The notes: a model not told the origin generated them from the sequence alone. Positions 1 to 8,921 are shown, numbered from the stretch's first letter. The stretch is 32,616 nt of DNA from Verrucomicrobiota bacterium (GCA_016198745.1 JACQHZ010000416.1:1-32616), one strand, 5' to 3'. Numbers and translations are program-made.

Positions 1-165
1 AAAACACGCTTTTTTCAAACTTATGGGACGTCTCTGAAAACAATCCGGATTGGATCATCAGGGTTCTGTTGTTCATTCGCAGCAGTTCGCCGCGGCGAAT
101 GGCGGACGAACCGCGGCGGACGGGTAAAACTTGAATCTGACCATCGGAACCGTTAGTAAAAGGGC

Positions 166-939
166 ATGAAAGTCATCGCGGTTGCGAATCAAAAGGGCGG
201 GGTCGGCAAAACCACCACGAGCATCAGCCTGGCGGCCTGTCTCGCGGAAAGCGGCCGTACGGTCCTGTTGGCGGATCTCGATCCGCAAGCCAACGCCACC
301 AGCGGCGTGGGCGTTGCCAAGGTTGCGGGGGCGAGTGTCTGCGGGGCGCTCCTGGGGACCGAAAGCCTCCTCGATCGCGTGGTGCCGACGAGCTACGAAA
401 GTTTTTTCCTGCTTCCTTCCGAGAACGATCTGGCCCTGGCGGAGATCAAGGTGGCGCGGATGGAGGATTATCTGGTGCGGCTGCGCAACGCGCTTCAGCC
501 GTTGCGCGCCGCGCCTTCATTCGATTTTGTGATCCTGGATTGCCCGCCGTCCATCGGGGTGCTGATGATGAACGCCCTCGCCGCAGCCGACTGCGTGCTC
601 CTGCCGGTGCAATGCGAGTATTACGCCCTGGAAGGCGTCACGGTCATCACCGGTCTGGTCCATCAAATCCGGCAGTCGGTTCCATCGTCCGGCCTGCAAA
701 TCGAGGGCGTGGTGATGACCATGTTCGATGCGCGCACCAATCTTTGCGAACAGGTGGTCGAGGAGGTGCGGAAACATTTCGGCAGCCTGGTGTATCGCGC
801 ATGCATTCCGAGGACCATACGACTCGGCGAAGCGCCGAGCCACGGCAAACCGATCACCGCTTATGATCCGAGCGGCGCGGCGGCGGCGGCGTACCGCCAG
901 TTGACGAAGGAATTCCTGGGAAGACAGGGCGATGATTGA
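166..939 (+). CDS. parA: ParA/Soj-family partition ATPase
   Basis: Probable cytosolic P-loop ATPase that binds DNA nonspecifically and dimerises on ATP to position chromosomes, plasmids or protein complexes. The 257-residue product has the deviant Walker A motif KGGVGKTTT at residues 10-18, with the signature lysine K10. The Walker A' stretch LLADLDPQAN follows (D39), and the Walker B stretch is VILDCPP. Length and motif order match chromosomal Soj/ParA. The ATG at 166 is preceded by AAAAGGG, a plausible ribosome binding site. No parB follows. The next gene begins 15 nt after (or, with a TTG start, overlaps) the parA stop and encodes an unrelated protein. A partner could lie upstream of the window, or this may be an orphan ParA. 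The family call is firm; the cargo is unknown. Confidence 0.93.
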   Translation: MKVIAVANQKGGVGKTTTSISLAACLAESGRTVLLADLDPQANATSGVGVAKVAGASVCGALLGTESLLDRVVPTSYESFFLLPSENDLALAEIKVARMEDYLVRLRNALQPLRAAPSFDFVILDCPPSIGVLMMNALAAADCVLLPVQCEYYALEGVTVITGLVHQIRQSVPSSGLQIEGVVMTMFDARTNLCEQVVEEVRKHFGSLVYRACIPRTIRLGEAPSHGKPITAYDPSGAAAAAYRQLTKEFLGRQGDD

Positions 940-953
940 ACCGGCAACCGATC

Positions 954-2657
954 ATGAACAACTCATCGTTCAAGCGGCTCCTGCTGGAGCATCTTGCCAA
1001 ACAAGCGCGCCAGGCGCTGGCCTGGCAGAATCCCGACGGTTCCTTTGGGGCGTTTCCGCTCACGAATGCCCAGTATCCGTTTTACACCCTCGCTTTGTTG
1101 TGGAAGCAGCCGTCGGGACACGAATGGGCCGGCGCAGCGCCCGTGCTGGCGGCTGTTTGCCGAGCCATGGAGCGGTTCATGGAAAGGATCGATGCCGATG
1201 GCCGTCAGGAATTTATCGGGATGAACGGGTTCAGTTGGGGCAAGGTCCTCGTTGGCGACTGGCCGTTGTTTTGCTGGCAGGAAACCTTGCGGTTGTTGGA
1301 AAAGGAATTGCCGGCCGGATTTTATGCACGGCACCGCGCGCGCCTGCTGGAATTGCTCGGCCGACATGAAGCGGCGGCGCGCGAACACCTGCGGCAGGAA
1401 CCGCAACCTTTCCGGGTGGACACCCACAATCTTTTTGTGTGGAAATCGCTGCTCTTGTACCGGGCCGGGCAGTTGTGGGAACAACCCGCGTGGCGGCAAC
1501 TCGGCGATGATCTCATGGGTCAGGCAGTGGCGGCGCAACACGCGGAGGGCTGGTGGTCGGAAGGAGGACCGACGGTTGGGTACAACCTGGTGACCGCCAC
1601 GGCGGTTTCCCTTTACTCCGAGTGGAGCGGCGAGACGTCCGCCCTGGATGCGATGGAAAAAGCGGCCCGGTATCACGATCTCTTTTCCTACGATGACGGT
1701 TCCATGGTGGAGGCGATGGATGGACGGATGCGCTATCATCATCAGGCAATGGCGTATGTGCCGCCAACTTTTGCGCGGTTTGCGGAAGGGCGCGCGTATC
1801 TGCGAAAGGCGCTGCCCGCCCTGCCCGCCGGCGAGAAGTTCCAACTGACGGACATGCAGGGATTCAGTTTTCTTGGTTTCACCTACGAGCATCTCTGCGA
1901 AGAACCGGCCGAAACGCCAACGGCAACCGCGCAAGCCCGGCGCGTGAGTGTGAAGCTGACCGGTTTGGCCTCCGGCGTCCTGCAAACGACCGACTGGAAC
2001 TGCGCCCTGTGCGGCCTTGAAAATGCTTCCCATGCGAGCGGTTTTCGCCTGGACCGGCAGAACCTGCTGAGCGTGTGGCACCGCTGCGCGGGATTGGTGG
2101 TGGGCGGCGGCCATTCGAAGTTGCAACCGGAATTCTCCAACTTCCAGGTGATTGACCGCGAGGGAATCGTGCACTACCTGCACCATGAACCACGGATTCA
2201 AGTGGACCATCGGCAAATGACGCTGGACATGCGCTACGGCGGATTGCCGGTCTTATTGCAGATTGAACTGCCGGATGAACGGCGGGCGGTCATTCGCTGC
2301 GCTGCGCGGGATTTTTCCGAGGAACTCTTCGCGCGTTTTGTGGTGCGCGCGCAACTGATTCTGGTGGCGCAACCGGGCCGCACGCTCCGCGGGCAAAATC
2401 GGGAATGTGTTCTGGAAGAGAAATGTCTGCAATGGACTGCGGAGGATTTCGGCGATTGGCTTGAGTGCGGCCATTGGCGGTTGCGGATGTCGCCGCGACA
2501 GCACGAGAGCGCCATGATCCGTTGGCCGGTCCTTCCTTTCAACAGTTATCGGGCGGACCGCAAGTCCGAGCTTTCCGCAGCCGCCCTGCAGGTTTCCGCG
2601 CAGCTTTTCCCGGTCGAACCATCCGTGGAATGGCGCCTCGAGTTGATGGAAACGTAA
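954..2657 (+). CDS. Alpha/alpha-toroid protein, heparinase/glycosidase-like (family not assigned)
   Basis: A 567-residue protein of unassigned function. The N-terminal two thirds is rich in Trp, His and Tyr and reads like the helical toroid of polysaccharide lyases and unsaturated-sugar hydrolases: repeated helices, then WWSEGGPTVGYN, and the blocks FSYDDGSMVEAMDGR and RYHHQAMAYVP, which look like an active-site groove. The C-terminal third (from about residue 330) is rich in beta strands, as in the sandwich domain of heparinase II/III-like or DUF2264-like proteins. I see no signal peptide, so it is probably cytosolic. The ATG at 954 is preferred. An in-frame TTG at 936 overlaps the parA stop (tTGA) and would add six residues. 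It is co-directional and almost contiguous with parA, so probably co-transcribed. The fold call is an impression from sequence texture; the substrate is unknown. Confidence 0.7.
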   Translation: MNNSSFKRLLLEHLAKQARQALAWQNPDGSFGAFPLTNAQYPFYTLALLWKQPSGHEWAGAAPVLAAVCRAMERFMERIDADGRQEFIGMNGFSWGKVLVGDWPLFCWQETLRLLEKELPAGFYARHRARLLELLGRHEAAAREHLRQEPQPFRVDTHNLFVWKSLLLYRAGQLWEQPAWRQLGDDLMGQAVAAQHAEGWWSEGGPTVGYNLVTATAVSLYSEWSGETSALDAMEKAARYHDLFSYDDGSMVEAMDGRMRYHHQAMAYVPPTFARFAEGRAYLRKALPALPAGEKFQLTDMQGFSFLGFTYEHLCEEPAETPTATAQARRVSVKLTGLASGVLQTTDWNCALCGLENASHASGFRLDRQNLLSVWHRCAGLVVGGGHSKLQPEFSNFQVIDREGIVHYLHHEPRIQVDHRQMTLDMRYGGLPVLLQIELPDERRAVIRCAARDFSEELFARFVVRAQLILVAQPGRTLRGQNRECVLEEKCLQWTAEDFGDWLECGHWRLRMSPRQHESAMIRWPVLPFNSYRADRKSELSAAALQVSAQLFPVEPSVEWRLELMET

Positions 2658-2718
2658 TTCCCGGTCCGTCGAGGAACCGTTGTCGTGCATCAACGACGGT
2701 CAAAAATTCCTATCAGCT

Positions 2719-3792
2719 TCAGTGTTTCCCGTAAACGGCTTCTTTGGAATGAAACCCGTCCGCAATCACCGTGGCCTGGATGTTGTCTTTGGTGACGGCC
2801 ACAGGTTCCAGGAAGATGGTGGGCACCTCGGTTTTGCCGTTGTGGATTTTCCGGAAAACAGCGTTTGAAATCTGTTTCACCAATTCTTCGACCGATTCGT
2901 CCTTTGCAAGCCCCACGGCGAGGATCGCGGCGGCATCGGCGATTTTCCGGATCGGTTTATAGACCGTGACCGTCTGCAAGCCTTTCACGACGTTTTGACA
3001 GGCCTCGATATCGGCGTCCTGACCGGACACAGCGACCTTGCCGGCAAGACTCTTCAAGGAGGCGATTGCGCCGCCGGCAGTGCCGTCGTTGGACGCAACA
3101 ATTGCGTTGAGGTCGGGCGTCTTGGCGAGGGCGTCCTCGGTGTGGCGGGCGGCTTCCGCGCGCAGCCATTTGTCGCAAAACGGCTGGCCGACGATGGTGA
3201 TTTTGCCGGCCTTGACGGCGGGATCAAGCGCCTTCATCTGGCCTTCGCGCAACATCGCGGAGTTCTTGTCGGCGGGATCGCCGCCAAGGAGCAGATATTT
3301 GCCCGTGGGGACCTTGTCGAGAACGGCCTGCGCCTGAATCGAACCCACCTTGAAGTTGTCGAACGAAATGTAAAGATCGGTGTCCGCGTTGGCGATCAGG
3401 CGGTCATAGCTCAATACACGAACTTTGGCGCGATGCGCGGTTTCAACGATGCGCGCGGCGGTGTCGGCGTTTTTCGGAACAACCACCAGGACCGTCGCCC
3501 CCTGGTTCAGAAGCGTCTCGCACTGTTCGATCTGGGTTTGCGGATCGCCGCCGGCGTCCTGGATCATGACTTTCGCGCCAAGTTGGCCGGCTTTTTGGAC
3601 AAACATGTCGCGATCACGCTGCCAGCGCTCCTCCTTGAGGTCCGCCAGCGAAAGGCCGATGCGAATGATCTCCTTCGTCTCCGGTTTTGTCGCGGCTTTC
3701 GGTTCCTTGGCGTATCCGGACAAAGCCGCGCCGACAAGAAATAAAATTGGCAGCGCAAGGATTGATTTCAAATTTTGAATGGTTCGTTTCAT
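2719..3792 (-). CDS. Xylose-type sugar ABC transporter substrate-binding protein
   Basis: Periplasmic binding protein of the type I (ribose/xylose, XylF-like) fold, 357 residues. A signal peptide lies at residues 1-29 (basic start, hydrophobic run ILALPILFLVGAALS). The mature part shows the family landmarks in order: IGLSLADLKEERWQRD, the first-lobe IQDAGGDPQTQIEQ, VVVPKNADTAA, a hinge near LSYDRLI, ASNDGTAGGAI and SGQDADIEAC. The stop codon of the carbonic anhydrase gene overlaps the ATG at 3792 (ATGA), so translation is coupled; a GTG at 3807 is a less likely start. No permease or ATPase gene lies nearby, so it is an orphan binding protein here. It may serve a transporter encoded elsewhere or act in sensing. 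The family is clear; the sugar is inferred only from resemblance to XylF. Confidence 0.9.
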   Translation of the reverse strand: MKRTIQNLKSILALPILFLVGAALSGYAKEPKAATKPETKEIIRIGLSLADLKEERWQRDRDMFVQKAGQLGAKVMIQDAGGDPQTQIEQCETLLNQGATVLVVVPKNADTAARIVETAHRAKVRVLSYDRLIANADTDLYISFDNFKVGSIQAQAVLDKVPTGKYLLLGGDPADKNSAMLREGQMKALDPAVKAGKITIVGQPFCDKWLRAEAARHTEDALAKTPDLNAIVASNDGTAGGAIASLKSLAGKVAVSGQDADIEACQNVVKGLQTVTVYKPIRKIADAAAILAVGLAKDESVEELVKQISNAVFRKIHNGKTEVPTIFLEPVAVTKDNIQATVIADGFHSKEAVYGKH

Positions 3793-4625
3793 TTGGATTT
3801 GTCCCACGTCATTTTGTATTTATTTTTCGCCAGTTTTTGCGGCAATTTCGGCGGAGTGGTTTTTGCATGTTCGAGAGGCGGCGGGGTCGGCTCCTCCGTC
3901 TCTTTCCCGGCCGGCGCGGGTGCGACGGCCGCGGGCGCCTCGGCGACATCGGCGCGAGACTCTCCGATCTTGAAATTGGGGAATTTCATTTCGCCGGTCC
4001 CGAATGACGCCAGCGAAGACGCAACGCCCAGCAGGGATTCCCGGGCGGCTTCGATGGAGGGAAGATGTGTTGCGACGTTCAGGGATTCGTAGCCGTTGAC
4101 CAATAACTCCAGGCGTCCTGTTTGCATATCAATGAGCAGGCCGTGCACCGGAATTTTCCGGCTGATGATGGGGCTGTGCCGCAACAGGTCTGCCGCCTTG
4201 ATCACATTCTGCCGTTCGCTTGCGGAAAGGCCGAAATACTCGACCAGATTTTCAGGCATACACGCGCGCGCGACATCCAATGCCTCGAATCGGCCGATCA
4301 GGTCCATCATGGTGGTCTTGGTGATCTTGCAATCGGTGTGGCCGAGCACCACGATTTCCCTGGCGTTCTTCACGGCGCAGGCCAGGGCGATCGAACGCAC
4401 CGTGCTGCTCAACGGGCTGGTGATGATGTTGCCGGCGTTGCGCAGCCAGATGAAATTCTCCTCTGAAACCCCGAGAGCGTCGGGGAGCAGGTGATTCAGC
4501 CGCGGATCAATGCAGGTCAGCGCGGCAATGGGAAGTGAATCCGCGAATTCCTTTGCCGGAAGCAGCGCCGGCGTTTTGCCGGGCGCGGCGCGATTGGCGT
4601 TGAGAATCGCTTCGATAAGACGCAT
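3789..4625 (-). CDS. Beta-class carbonic anhydrase with Pro/Ala-rich C-terminal tail
   Basis: Predicted zinc enzyme interconverting CO2 and bicarbonate. The 278-residue product has the beta-class zinc site: C38-x-D40-x-R42 (CIDPR) and H96-x2-C99 (GHTDC), giving Cys-His-Cys ligands with the Asp/Arg dyad. WLRNAGNII around residues 60-68 is the usual core strand. The catalytic part ends near residue 205. The remaining ~70 residues are a low-complexity tail rich in Pro, Ala, Glu and Lys (about 228-270), longer than a typical bacterial enzyme of ~200-220 residues. There is no signal peptide. It follows the flotillin gene by 47 nt and overlaps the binding-protein gene by 4 nt. The activity is well supported by the ligands. 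The function of the tail and the reason for coupling to a sugar-binding protein are not known. Confidence 0.9.
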   Translation of the reverse strand: MRLIEAILNANRAAPGKTPALLPAKEFADSLPIAALTCIDPRLNHLLPDALGVSEENFIWLRNAGNIITSPLSSTVRSIALACAVKNAREIVVLGHTDCKITKTTMMDLIGRFEALDVARACMPENLVEYFGLSASERQNVIKAADLLRHSPIISRKIPVHGLLIDMQTGRLELLVNGYESLNVATHLPSIEAARESLLGVASSLASFGTGEMKFPNFKIGESRADVAEAPAAVAPAPAGKETEEPTPPPLEHAKTTPPKLPQKLAKNKYKMTWDKSK

Positions 4626-4672
4626 GAGAATCCCAAAGTGAGGCGCCCTTCAGGCGCCCGGACCGGACCCGG

Positions 4673-6214
4673 TCATGTCAGCGGATCCTGGGCTTTCGGT
4701 TCGTCGGGTTCCATCGCCTTCTTGAGCGCCGGCACCTGTTCCAGGAGTTTCTCGAACTTCACACCGGTCAGGCTCTCCAGGACCGGCGGCAACTGGCTCA
4801 TGATGGCGGTGACATCGCCGGTAAGTTTGCTGGCGCCGCCGCCCGTTCCGTTTCCGCTGTTGATGATGACGATCTTCTCGGTCTTCGCGAGAGGGGCGCT
4901 GATTCTTTCGGCGATCTGCGGCAGCACCTCCGCCAGGATTTGAATGACAGCGGCCTGGTTGTACTGTTTGAAGGCATCCGCCTTCTGGCGCATGGCGGCG
5001 GCGGTTGCGTTGCCCTGCGCCTCGATGATCGCGGCCTGGGCGAGACCGCGGGCCTTGTTGGCCTCGGCCTCGGACAATCCCTTGGCTTGCACCACCTCGG
5101 CCTCGGCGAATCCCTTGGCTTTCGAGGCGTAAGCGGCGCCGGCCGATTCCGCTTCGAGCTGATACTTGGTTGCGTTGGCCAGCGTCTGAACCTTGTAGGC
5201 CTCGGCGTCGGCGGGTTTCTGGACCGTGGCCTCCAGTTCGCGTTGTTTGCGCAGGATTTCCTGCTGCTGCAGTTCGATTTGCTTTTGTTTCTCAATGATG
5301 GTGACCTGCACCTCTTCGGCCTTGACGAGCTGGCCGGTCTTGAACTTTTGCAGGTCATAAGCGAGATCGGCCTCGGCCTTCTTCTGATTCACCGTGGCCT
5401 GATACTGGGCGACGTTGCCTTGATAGTCGCGTTGGGCCTCGGCGATCTTGGTGTCGGCCAGCAATTTCGCTTCTTGTCCCGCCTGGTTCGCCTGGGCAGA
5501 CTTGATGATTGCGTCACGATCCGCTTCCGCCTGCGCGATCACGGCGGTCCGCTTGACTTCTGCGATCTGGGGTTTGCCGAGGGCTTCGAGATAACCCTGT
5601 TTGTCCTTGATGTCGCGGATGGTGAAACTGACGATCCCCAAGCCCATATTCGCCATGTCGCCTGCGGCCACTTTTTGCACCTGGCTGGCGAACTCATCCC
5701 GGTTTTGATAAATGCTTTCCACAGTCATGGTGCCGAGAATGGCGCGCAGATGTCCCTCCAGCGTCTGGGTGGCGATGTTCTTGATCTCATCGGTGTTCTT
5801 GCCCAGGAATTGCTCCGCCGCGGTGGCGATGGAGATATCGTCGCCTCTCACCTTCACCTGGGCCACGCCGTCCACGACAATCGGAACGCCTTTGCTCGTA
5901 TAGACCTCGGGGGTTTGAACATCGATGGTCAGCAATTCCAGCGAGAGCACATCCACTTTTTCGATGACCGGATAAACGAATGTGCCGCCGCCCTTGACAA
6001 TGCGAAACCCGCGGTAACGGGGTGTCCCGTCCGGATCAAGGAATTTATGGCGCCGGCCTGAAAGAATCAGCACCTCGTTGGGGCCGACCTTGGTGTACCG
6101 GCTCGCAATGATGGCGACAAAGATGAAGAAAACCACGACGATGCCGACAATGGCGATCGCGGCGATGCCCAGATTGGGGATGGGCATCTGCGCAAGGAAG
6201 GAGAGTGAATTCAT
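4673..6214 (-). CDS. floT: Flotillin family protein (SPFH/band 7)
   Basis: Membrane scaffold protein of the flotillin type, 513 residues, expected at the inner face of the membrane in ordered microdomains. One transmembrane segment lies at about residues 15-38 (GIAAIAIVGIVVVFFIFVAI). The SPFH domain follows (about 42-215, including YTKVGPNEVLILSG and the QTLEGHLRAILGTMTVE segment). Next is a long coiled coil rich in EA/AEA repeats (about 215-420), with the repeated AKGFAEAE, AKGLSEAE and ARGLAQA turns typical of flotillins. The C-terminal helical part ends in a charged tail. Length and order match bacterial FloT/YuaG. The NfeD-like gene 23 nt upstream is the usual partner. The start is the ATG at 6214; I see no strong Shine-Dalgarno sequence. 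Confidence 0.95.
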   Translation of the reverse strand: MNSLSFLAQMPIPNLGIAAIAIVGIVVVFFIFVAIIASRYTKVGPNEVLILSGRRHKFLDPDGTPRYRGFRIVKGGGTFVYPVIEKVDVLSLELLTIDVQTPEVYTSKGVPIVVDGVAQVKVRGDDISIATAAEQFLGKNTDEIKNIATQTLEGHLRAILGTMTVESIYQNRDEFASQVQKVAAGDMANMGLGIVSFTIRDIKDKQGYLEALGKPQIAEVKRTAVIAQAEADRDAIIKSAQANQAGQEAKLLADTKIAEAQRDYQGNVAQYQATVNQKKAEADLAYDLQKFKTGQLVKAEEVQVTIIEKQKQIELQQQEILRKQRELEATVQKPADAEAYKVQTLANATKYQLEAESAGAAYASKAKGFAEAEVVQAKGLSEAEANKARGLAQAAIIEAQGNATAAAMRQKADAFKQYNQAAVIQILAEVLPQIAERISAPLAKTEKIVIINSGNGTGGGASKLTGDVTAIMSQLPPVLESLTGVKFEKLLEQVPALKKAMEPDEPKAQDPLT

Positions 6215-6237
6215 AGGTAGGATGGGTTGAAAAAACG

Positions 6238-6795
6238 TCAGGCTGGAACAACAAAAAATTCAGTGCCAACCACGCGGCTGATCTTCACCACCTGGCCGTT
6301 GGCAACGGCCGCACCGTGTTCCTCGCGCGCCGGCGCGGTGTAGCGCGTTCCGGCCTGCACATAAGCGATCTCGCCCACGCCATTTTGGGGGATCGGAGAG
6401 ATCACCGTCGCGGTCATGCCCATGAGACTTGCCACTTTCGATTCGCTGGAACTCTCCGCAATCTGAAAGACGCGGTTGAAAAACGCAAACACGCCGCCCG
6501 CGATCCCCAGTCCGCCCAACGCCGCCAAAGGGGCGCTGATCCACGGGCTGGAAGTGAGGGCGAACCGGGACAAGACCATGCCCAACCCGCCGAACGCCGT
6601 GACGAACGTGGCGATGACGGTGGGGCTGAGCGGCGAAAAACCGGTCACTTCATTGGAATAACCCGCCTCGGCGTGGCCGGAAGCGCCCACGTCGAGGTGC
6701 CCCTCATGCCCGCCGAAAATATGCGAGCTGCAGGCGCTCATGATGGCGAACAATAACCCAACCCCAAAACAGATGACGTAGATGAAGAAATCCAT
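6238..6795 (-). CDS. NfeD-like membrane protein with OB-fold C-terminus (flotillin partner)
   Basis: A 185-residue membrane protein of the short NfeD/YuaF kind. Three hydrophobic segments are visible: about residues 2-20, 59-79 and 86-106. A soluble C-terminal domain (about 118-185) has the small beta-barrel (OB-like) pattern seen in VASLMGMTATVISPIP, GEIAYVQAGTRYTAPA and VVKISRVVGTEFFV. A His/Gly-rich loop (HIFGGHEGHLD) follows the first helix. Proteins of this family are encoded next to flotillins and are thought to work with them in membrane organisation. Here the gene is the first of the minus-strand run NfeD, flotillin, carbonic anhydrase, binding protein, and probably heads that operon. 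Its promoter should lie in 6796-6950, which separates it from the divergent cas remnant. Confidence 0.85.
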   Translation of the reverse strand: MDFFIYVICFGVGLLFAIMSACSSHIFGGHEGHLDVGASGHAEAGYSNEVTGFSPLSPTVIATFVTAFGGLGMVLSRFALTSSPWISAPLAALGGLGIAGGVFAFFNRVFQIAESSSESKVASLMGMTATVISPIPQNGVGEIAYVQAGTRYTAPAREEHGAAVANGQVVKISRVVGTEFFVVPA

Positions 6796-6950
6796 GATCG
6801 TACCCGTCGACGCCGATTGTGGAACATACCCTGCAAACAGTCAAGTCAATCCGCCAACCCTGTCGTGGCGCTGGCAAAACGGAAGGCAGCCATTTTGGTT
6901 TGCTGCATGATTGAATGACTTTCACATTCCGAACGGTTACACTCTGTTCC

Positions 6951-8100
6951 ATGCCCCTTGAAGCTCATCCCGGTCAATCGCTTGCTGATCATTTGCGCGG
7001 GCTGCGCAGGATGAAGCTGCCGTCCCTTTACAGCGATGGCCCGAATGGATGCGGGCTGGATGTCAGTAGCCCCGTTGCTGGCCGAGGGCGTCCTGCGCCT
7101 CGAAACCGCCCTCTACCAGACGGAGTTCGCCACTCGAATGATTTTCTCGGCGCTCGTGGATGCGGACCGGTTGGACACCGCCCGTTGGCCGGAGCAAGTC
7201 GCGGCGGATGAGCAACTCACTCCGCAAAAGTCCGATGGTTTGCTCAGCAAAGTGCTGGCCGAACGGGAGCGCAAGCATCGAAGCAAACCGGCAGGTGAAA
7301 TGGACGCCGAACTCCGGTGCCTCCGCAACGATGTGTTCGACGCCTGCTTGAAAGCCGCCGCACTCGATCCCGGCTTCTTCTCCCTCACTGTGCCCACGGG
7401 TGGCGGCAAAACGCTTTCATCGATGGCCTTCGAACTCATCGAAGCCGGCGTGGACGTGGATTTTCCAGTTGTCTGGGGTGCGATGGGGCCGCTCGACTTC
7501 ATCGTCCAAGTTGCCGGACGATGTAACCGCGAAGGCCGGCTGCCCGTCGGCCAGCTTGGACAAGTCCACATCTTCACTCCGGCGGATAACGGCCTGCCAC
7601 GTGGCCGGCTTTATCAGACGGCCACCGGATTTACCGGCACCATTCTCGCCGCCGTCACCCCGCACGAATTGGCCACCAATCCCGAGCTGTTCAGTCGCTA
7701 CTTCGGCATGGTTCACGCCTTGCCTCAGCCGGAAGGCGTCGCCATTCAAGAGCACCGCCGGGAACTGCTTTTCCGCACCGTGGGTCGCGAGGCCAAAGTC
7801 ATTGAAGACGACACCCGCCCGGTCATCGTGGACTACGGCGAGGCCAAATACCTCATCTACGAAATCCAGAACCGCCAGCGCAAAGCCAACCAGCCACGAT
7901 TCGACAAACACGATCTGCGCCGCCTGCAACGGTTCATGGTTAACGTGCGACAGAATGACTTCAAACTCTTGTGCGGCCAAAAGCATCTGCAGCCCTTGCT
8001 TCCAAATCTTGATCTTCACATTCTCAAGAGCGGCCACTATCATCCCGACCTCGGCTTGCTCATCAATCAGCAACGACCACTGGAGGATTATCTGCAATGA
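6951..8100 (+). pseudogene. cas3: cas3 remnant, type I-C (HD core and helicase middle deleted)
   Basis: Remains of the type I-C Cas3 nuclease-helicase. The ATG at 6951 opens the normal N-terminus (MPLEAHPGQSLADHLRG). Within about 30 codons the similarity stops and the frame changes. It resumes in the frame open from 7036 with the end of the HD domain (TRMIFSALVDADRLDTA), so the HD metal-binding core is missing. Walker A is present (PTGGGKT, near 7395). It is followed after nine codons by LIEAGVDVDFPVV and the motif VI block VAGRCNREG (near 7515), so the helicase motifs between Walker A and motif VI, including the DEAD/DEAH box, are absent; this junction is in frame. The C-terminal domain looks complete and ends in a 4-nt ATGA overlap with cas5. 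An intact protein is about 750 residues; this ORF has 354. No nuclease or helicase activity is expected. Confidence 0.88.
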
Positions 8101-8261
8101 AACCTGAGAACCTCGTGCACATTCGCGTCTGGGGCGACTTCGCATGTTTCACTCGACCGGAAATGAAAGTCGAGCGTGTCAGCTATCCCATCATGACGCC
8201 CTCCGCCGCGCGCGGTGTCATCGAAGCCATCTTCTGGGAACCGCAGATGTATTACCTCATT
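8097..8261 (+). pseudogene. cas5c: cas5 (Cas5c/Cas5d) N-terminal fragment
   Basis: The first ~55 residues of the type I-C Cas5, which in intact systems processes crRNA and caps Cascade. [20 protein letters not shown] and the following [18 protein letters not shown] are highly characteristic of this subtype. Similarity stops abruptly after QMYYLI, where about 170 further residues are expected. The ORF then runs on in frame into unrelated sequence (to 8366). The start is the ATG of the ATGA overlap with cas3, the normal operon spacing. The catalytic C-terminal part is missing, so this is a non-functional fragment. Confidence 0.88.
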
Positions 8262-8366
8262 GCACCCGATTCTACGGAAGCGCGTCTCCGGGACAAACCC
8301 CCGGAACCGTTCCGCTTGGATCCTAATCGCGTGAGCCAACTTTCCGCGCAACCCCTGCTCCCATGA
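8262..8366 (+). pseudogene. C-terminal tail of a small cassette ORF fused to cas5
   Basis: In-frame continuation of the cas5 fragment with no similarity to Cas5. It reads as a short Pro-rich peptide ([16 protein letters not shown], ending SAQPLLP) and stops in an ATGA overlap with the nucleotidyltransferase gene. The 4-nt overlap suggests this is the 3' end of a small gene that belonged with the nucleotidyltransferase before the cassette was joined to cas5. Its original start is lost. I do not recognise the family. Confidence 0.45.
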
Positions 8367-8911
8367 TCCTGCAATTCATCGAACGGCTGACCCGGGAAGC
8401 CGCCGTGCGCGGGCTGGATTTCCTCCTCATCGGCAGCCATGCGGTGAATGCCTACGGCTACCTCCGCACGACCTTCGATGTGGATTTGCTGATCGCCGAC
8501 AACCAGCGTCCCGCCTGGAAAACCTTGCTCGCGCATTTGGGTTACACCGTGCGCCATGAGGTGGATGCTTTCGCGCAATTCAACGCGCCTTCCAAGGAGG
8601 ATTTCGATCTCGATCTCATGGTCGTGGATGAGACCACGTACGCCAAACTGCGCGCAAACAGCGCGCGGAAAACCCTCGGCGCCACGGAGCTTTCGGTTCC
8701 CCCACCCCTCCACCTGATCGCCCTGAAGCTTCACGCCCTGCGGACCGAGCATCGCGTCCGTCGGGGAACGGATTATCAGGACGTTCTTGCAATCATCCGC
8801 CAGATGGATATCAATACCCAGAGTCGGGAGTTCCAGCAAATTCTCGATCGCTATGCCACCGCCAGCATCCGCAACCAACTCCTCCGGGACGTCACAGGGG
8901 ACCGGCAATGA
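8363..8911 (+). CDS. Nucleotidyltransferase-fold protein (toxin-antitoxin-like)
   Basis: A 182-residue protein of the minimal nucleotidyltransferase superfamily. It has the GS motif in [13 protein letters not shown] (residues 22-33), followed by [10 protein letters not shown] with the paired acidic residues D39 and D41. A third acidic site is likely in [10 protein letters not shown] (near D84). The second half is helical ([21 protein letters not shown]), as in AbiEii- or DUF6036-like proteins, which often act in toxin-antitoxin or abortive-infection pairs. The ATG overlaps the stop of the upstream tail (ATGA). The gene is intact and lies inside the broken type I-C operon, exactly where cas8c and cas7 should be. 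Nucleotide transfer is inferred from the motif; the target is unknown. Confidence 0.75.
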   Translation: MILQFIERLTREAAVRGLDFLLIGSHAVNAYGYLRTTFDVDLLIADNQRPAWKTLLAHLGYTVRHEVDAFAQFNAPSKEDFDLDLMVVDETTYAKLRANSARKTLGATELSVPPPLHLIALKLHALRTEHRVRRGTDYQDVLAIIRQMDINTQSREFQQILDRYATASIRNQLLRDVTGDRQ

Positions 8912-8921
8912 TTGGCTTGAG

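Noticed and set aside
131-159. TTGAAT-17-TAGTAA as a parA promoter
   Set aside because: It would place the transcription start on or after the ATG, and the boxes are weak.
963-2216. Long minus-strand ORF opposite the toroid protein
   Set aside because: Antisense shadow in GC-rich DNA with no plausible protein features.
2658-2718. Possible terminator between the convergent toroid and xylF-like genes
   Set aside because: Only a five-pair stem (CGTTG/CAACG) without a T-tract could be found.
2995-3744. Long plus-strand ORF opposite the xylF-like gene
   Set aside because: Shadow of the minus-strand binding-protein gene, which has a signal peptide and clear family motifs.
4940-6061. Long plus-strand ORF opposite flotillin
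   Set aside because: Low-complexity Leu/Gly-rich mirror of the flotillin coiled coil.
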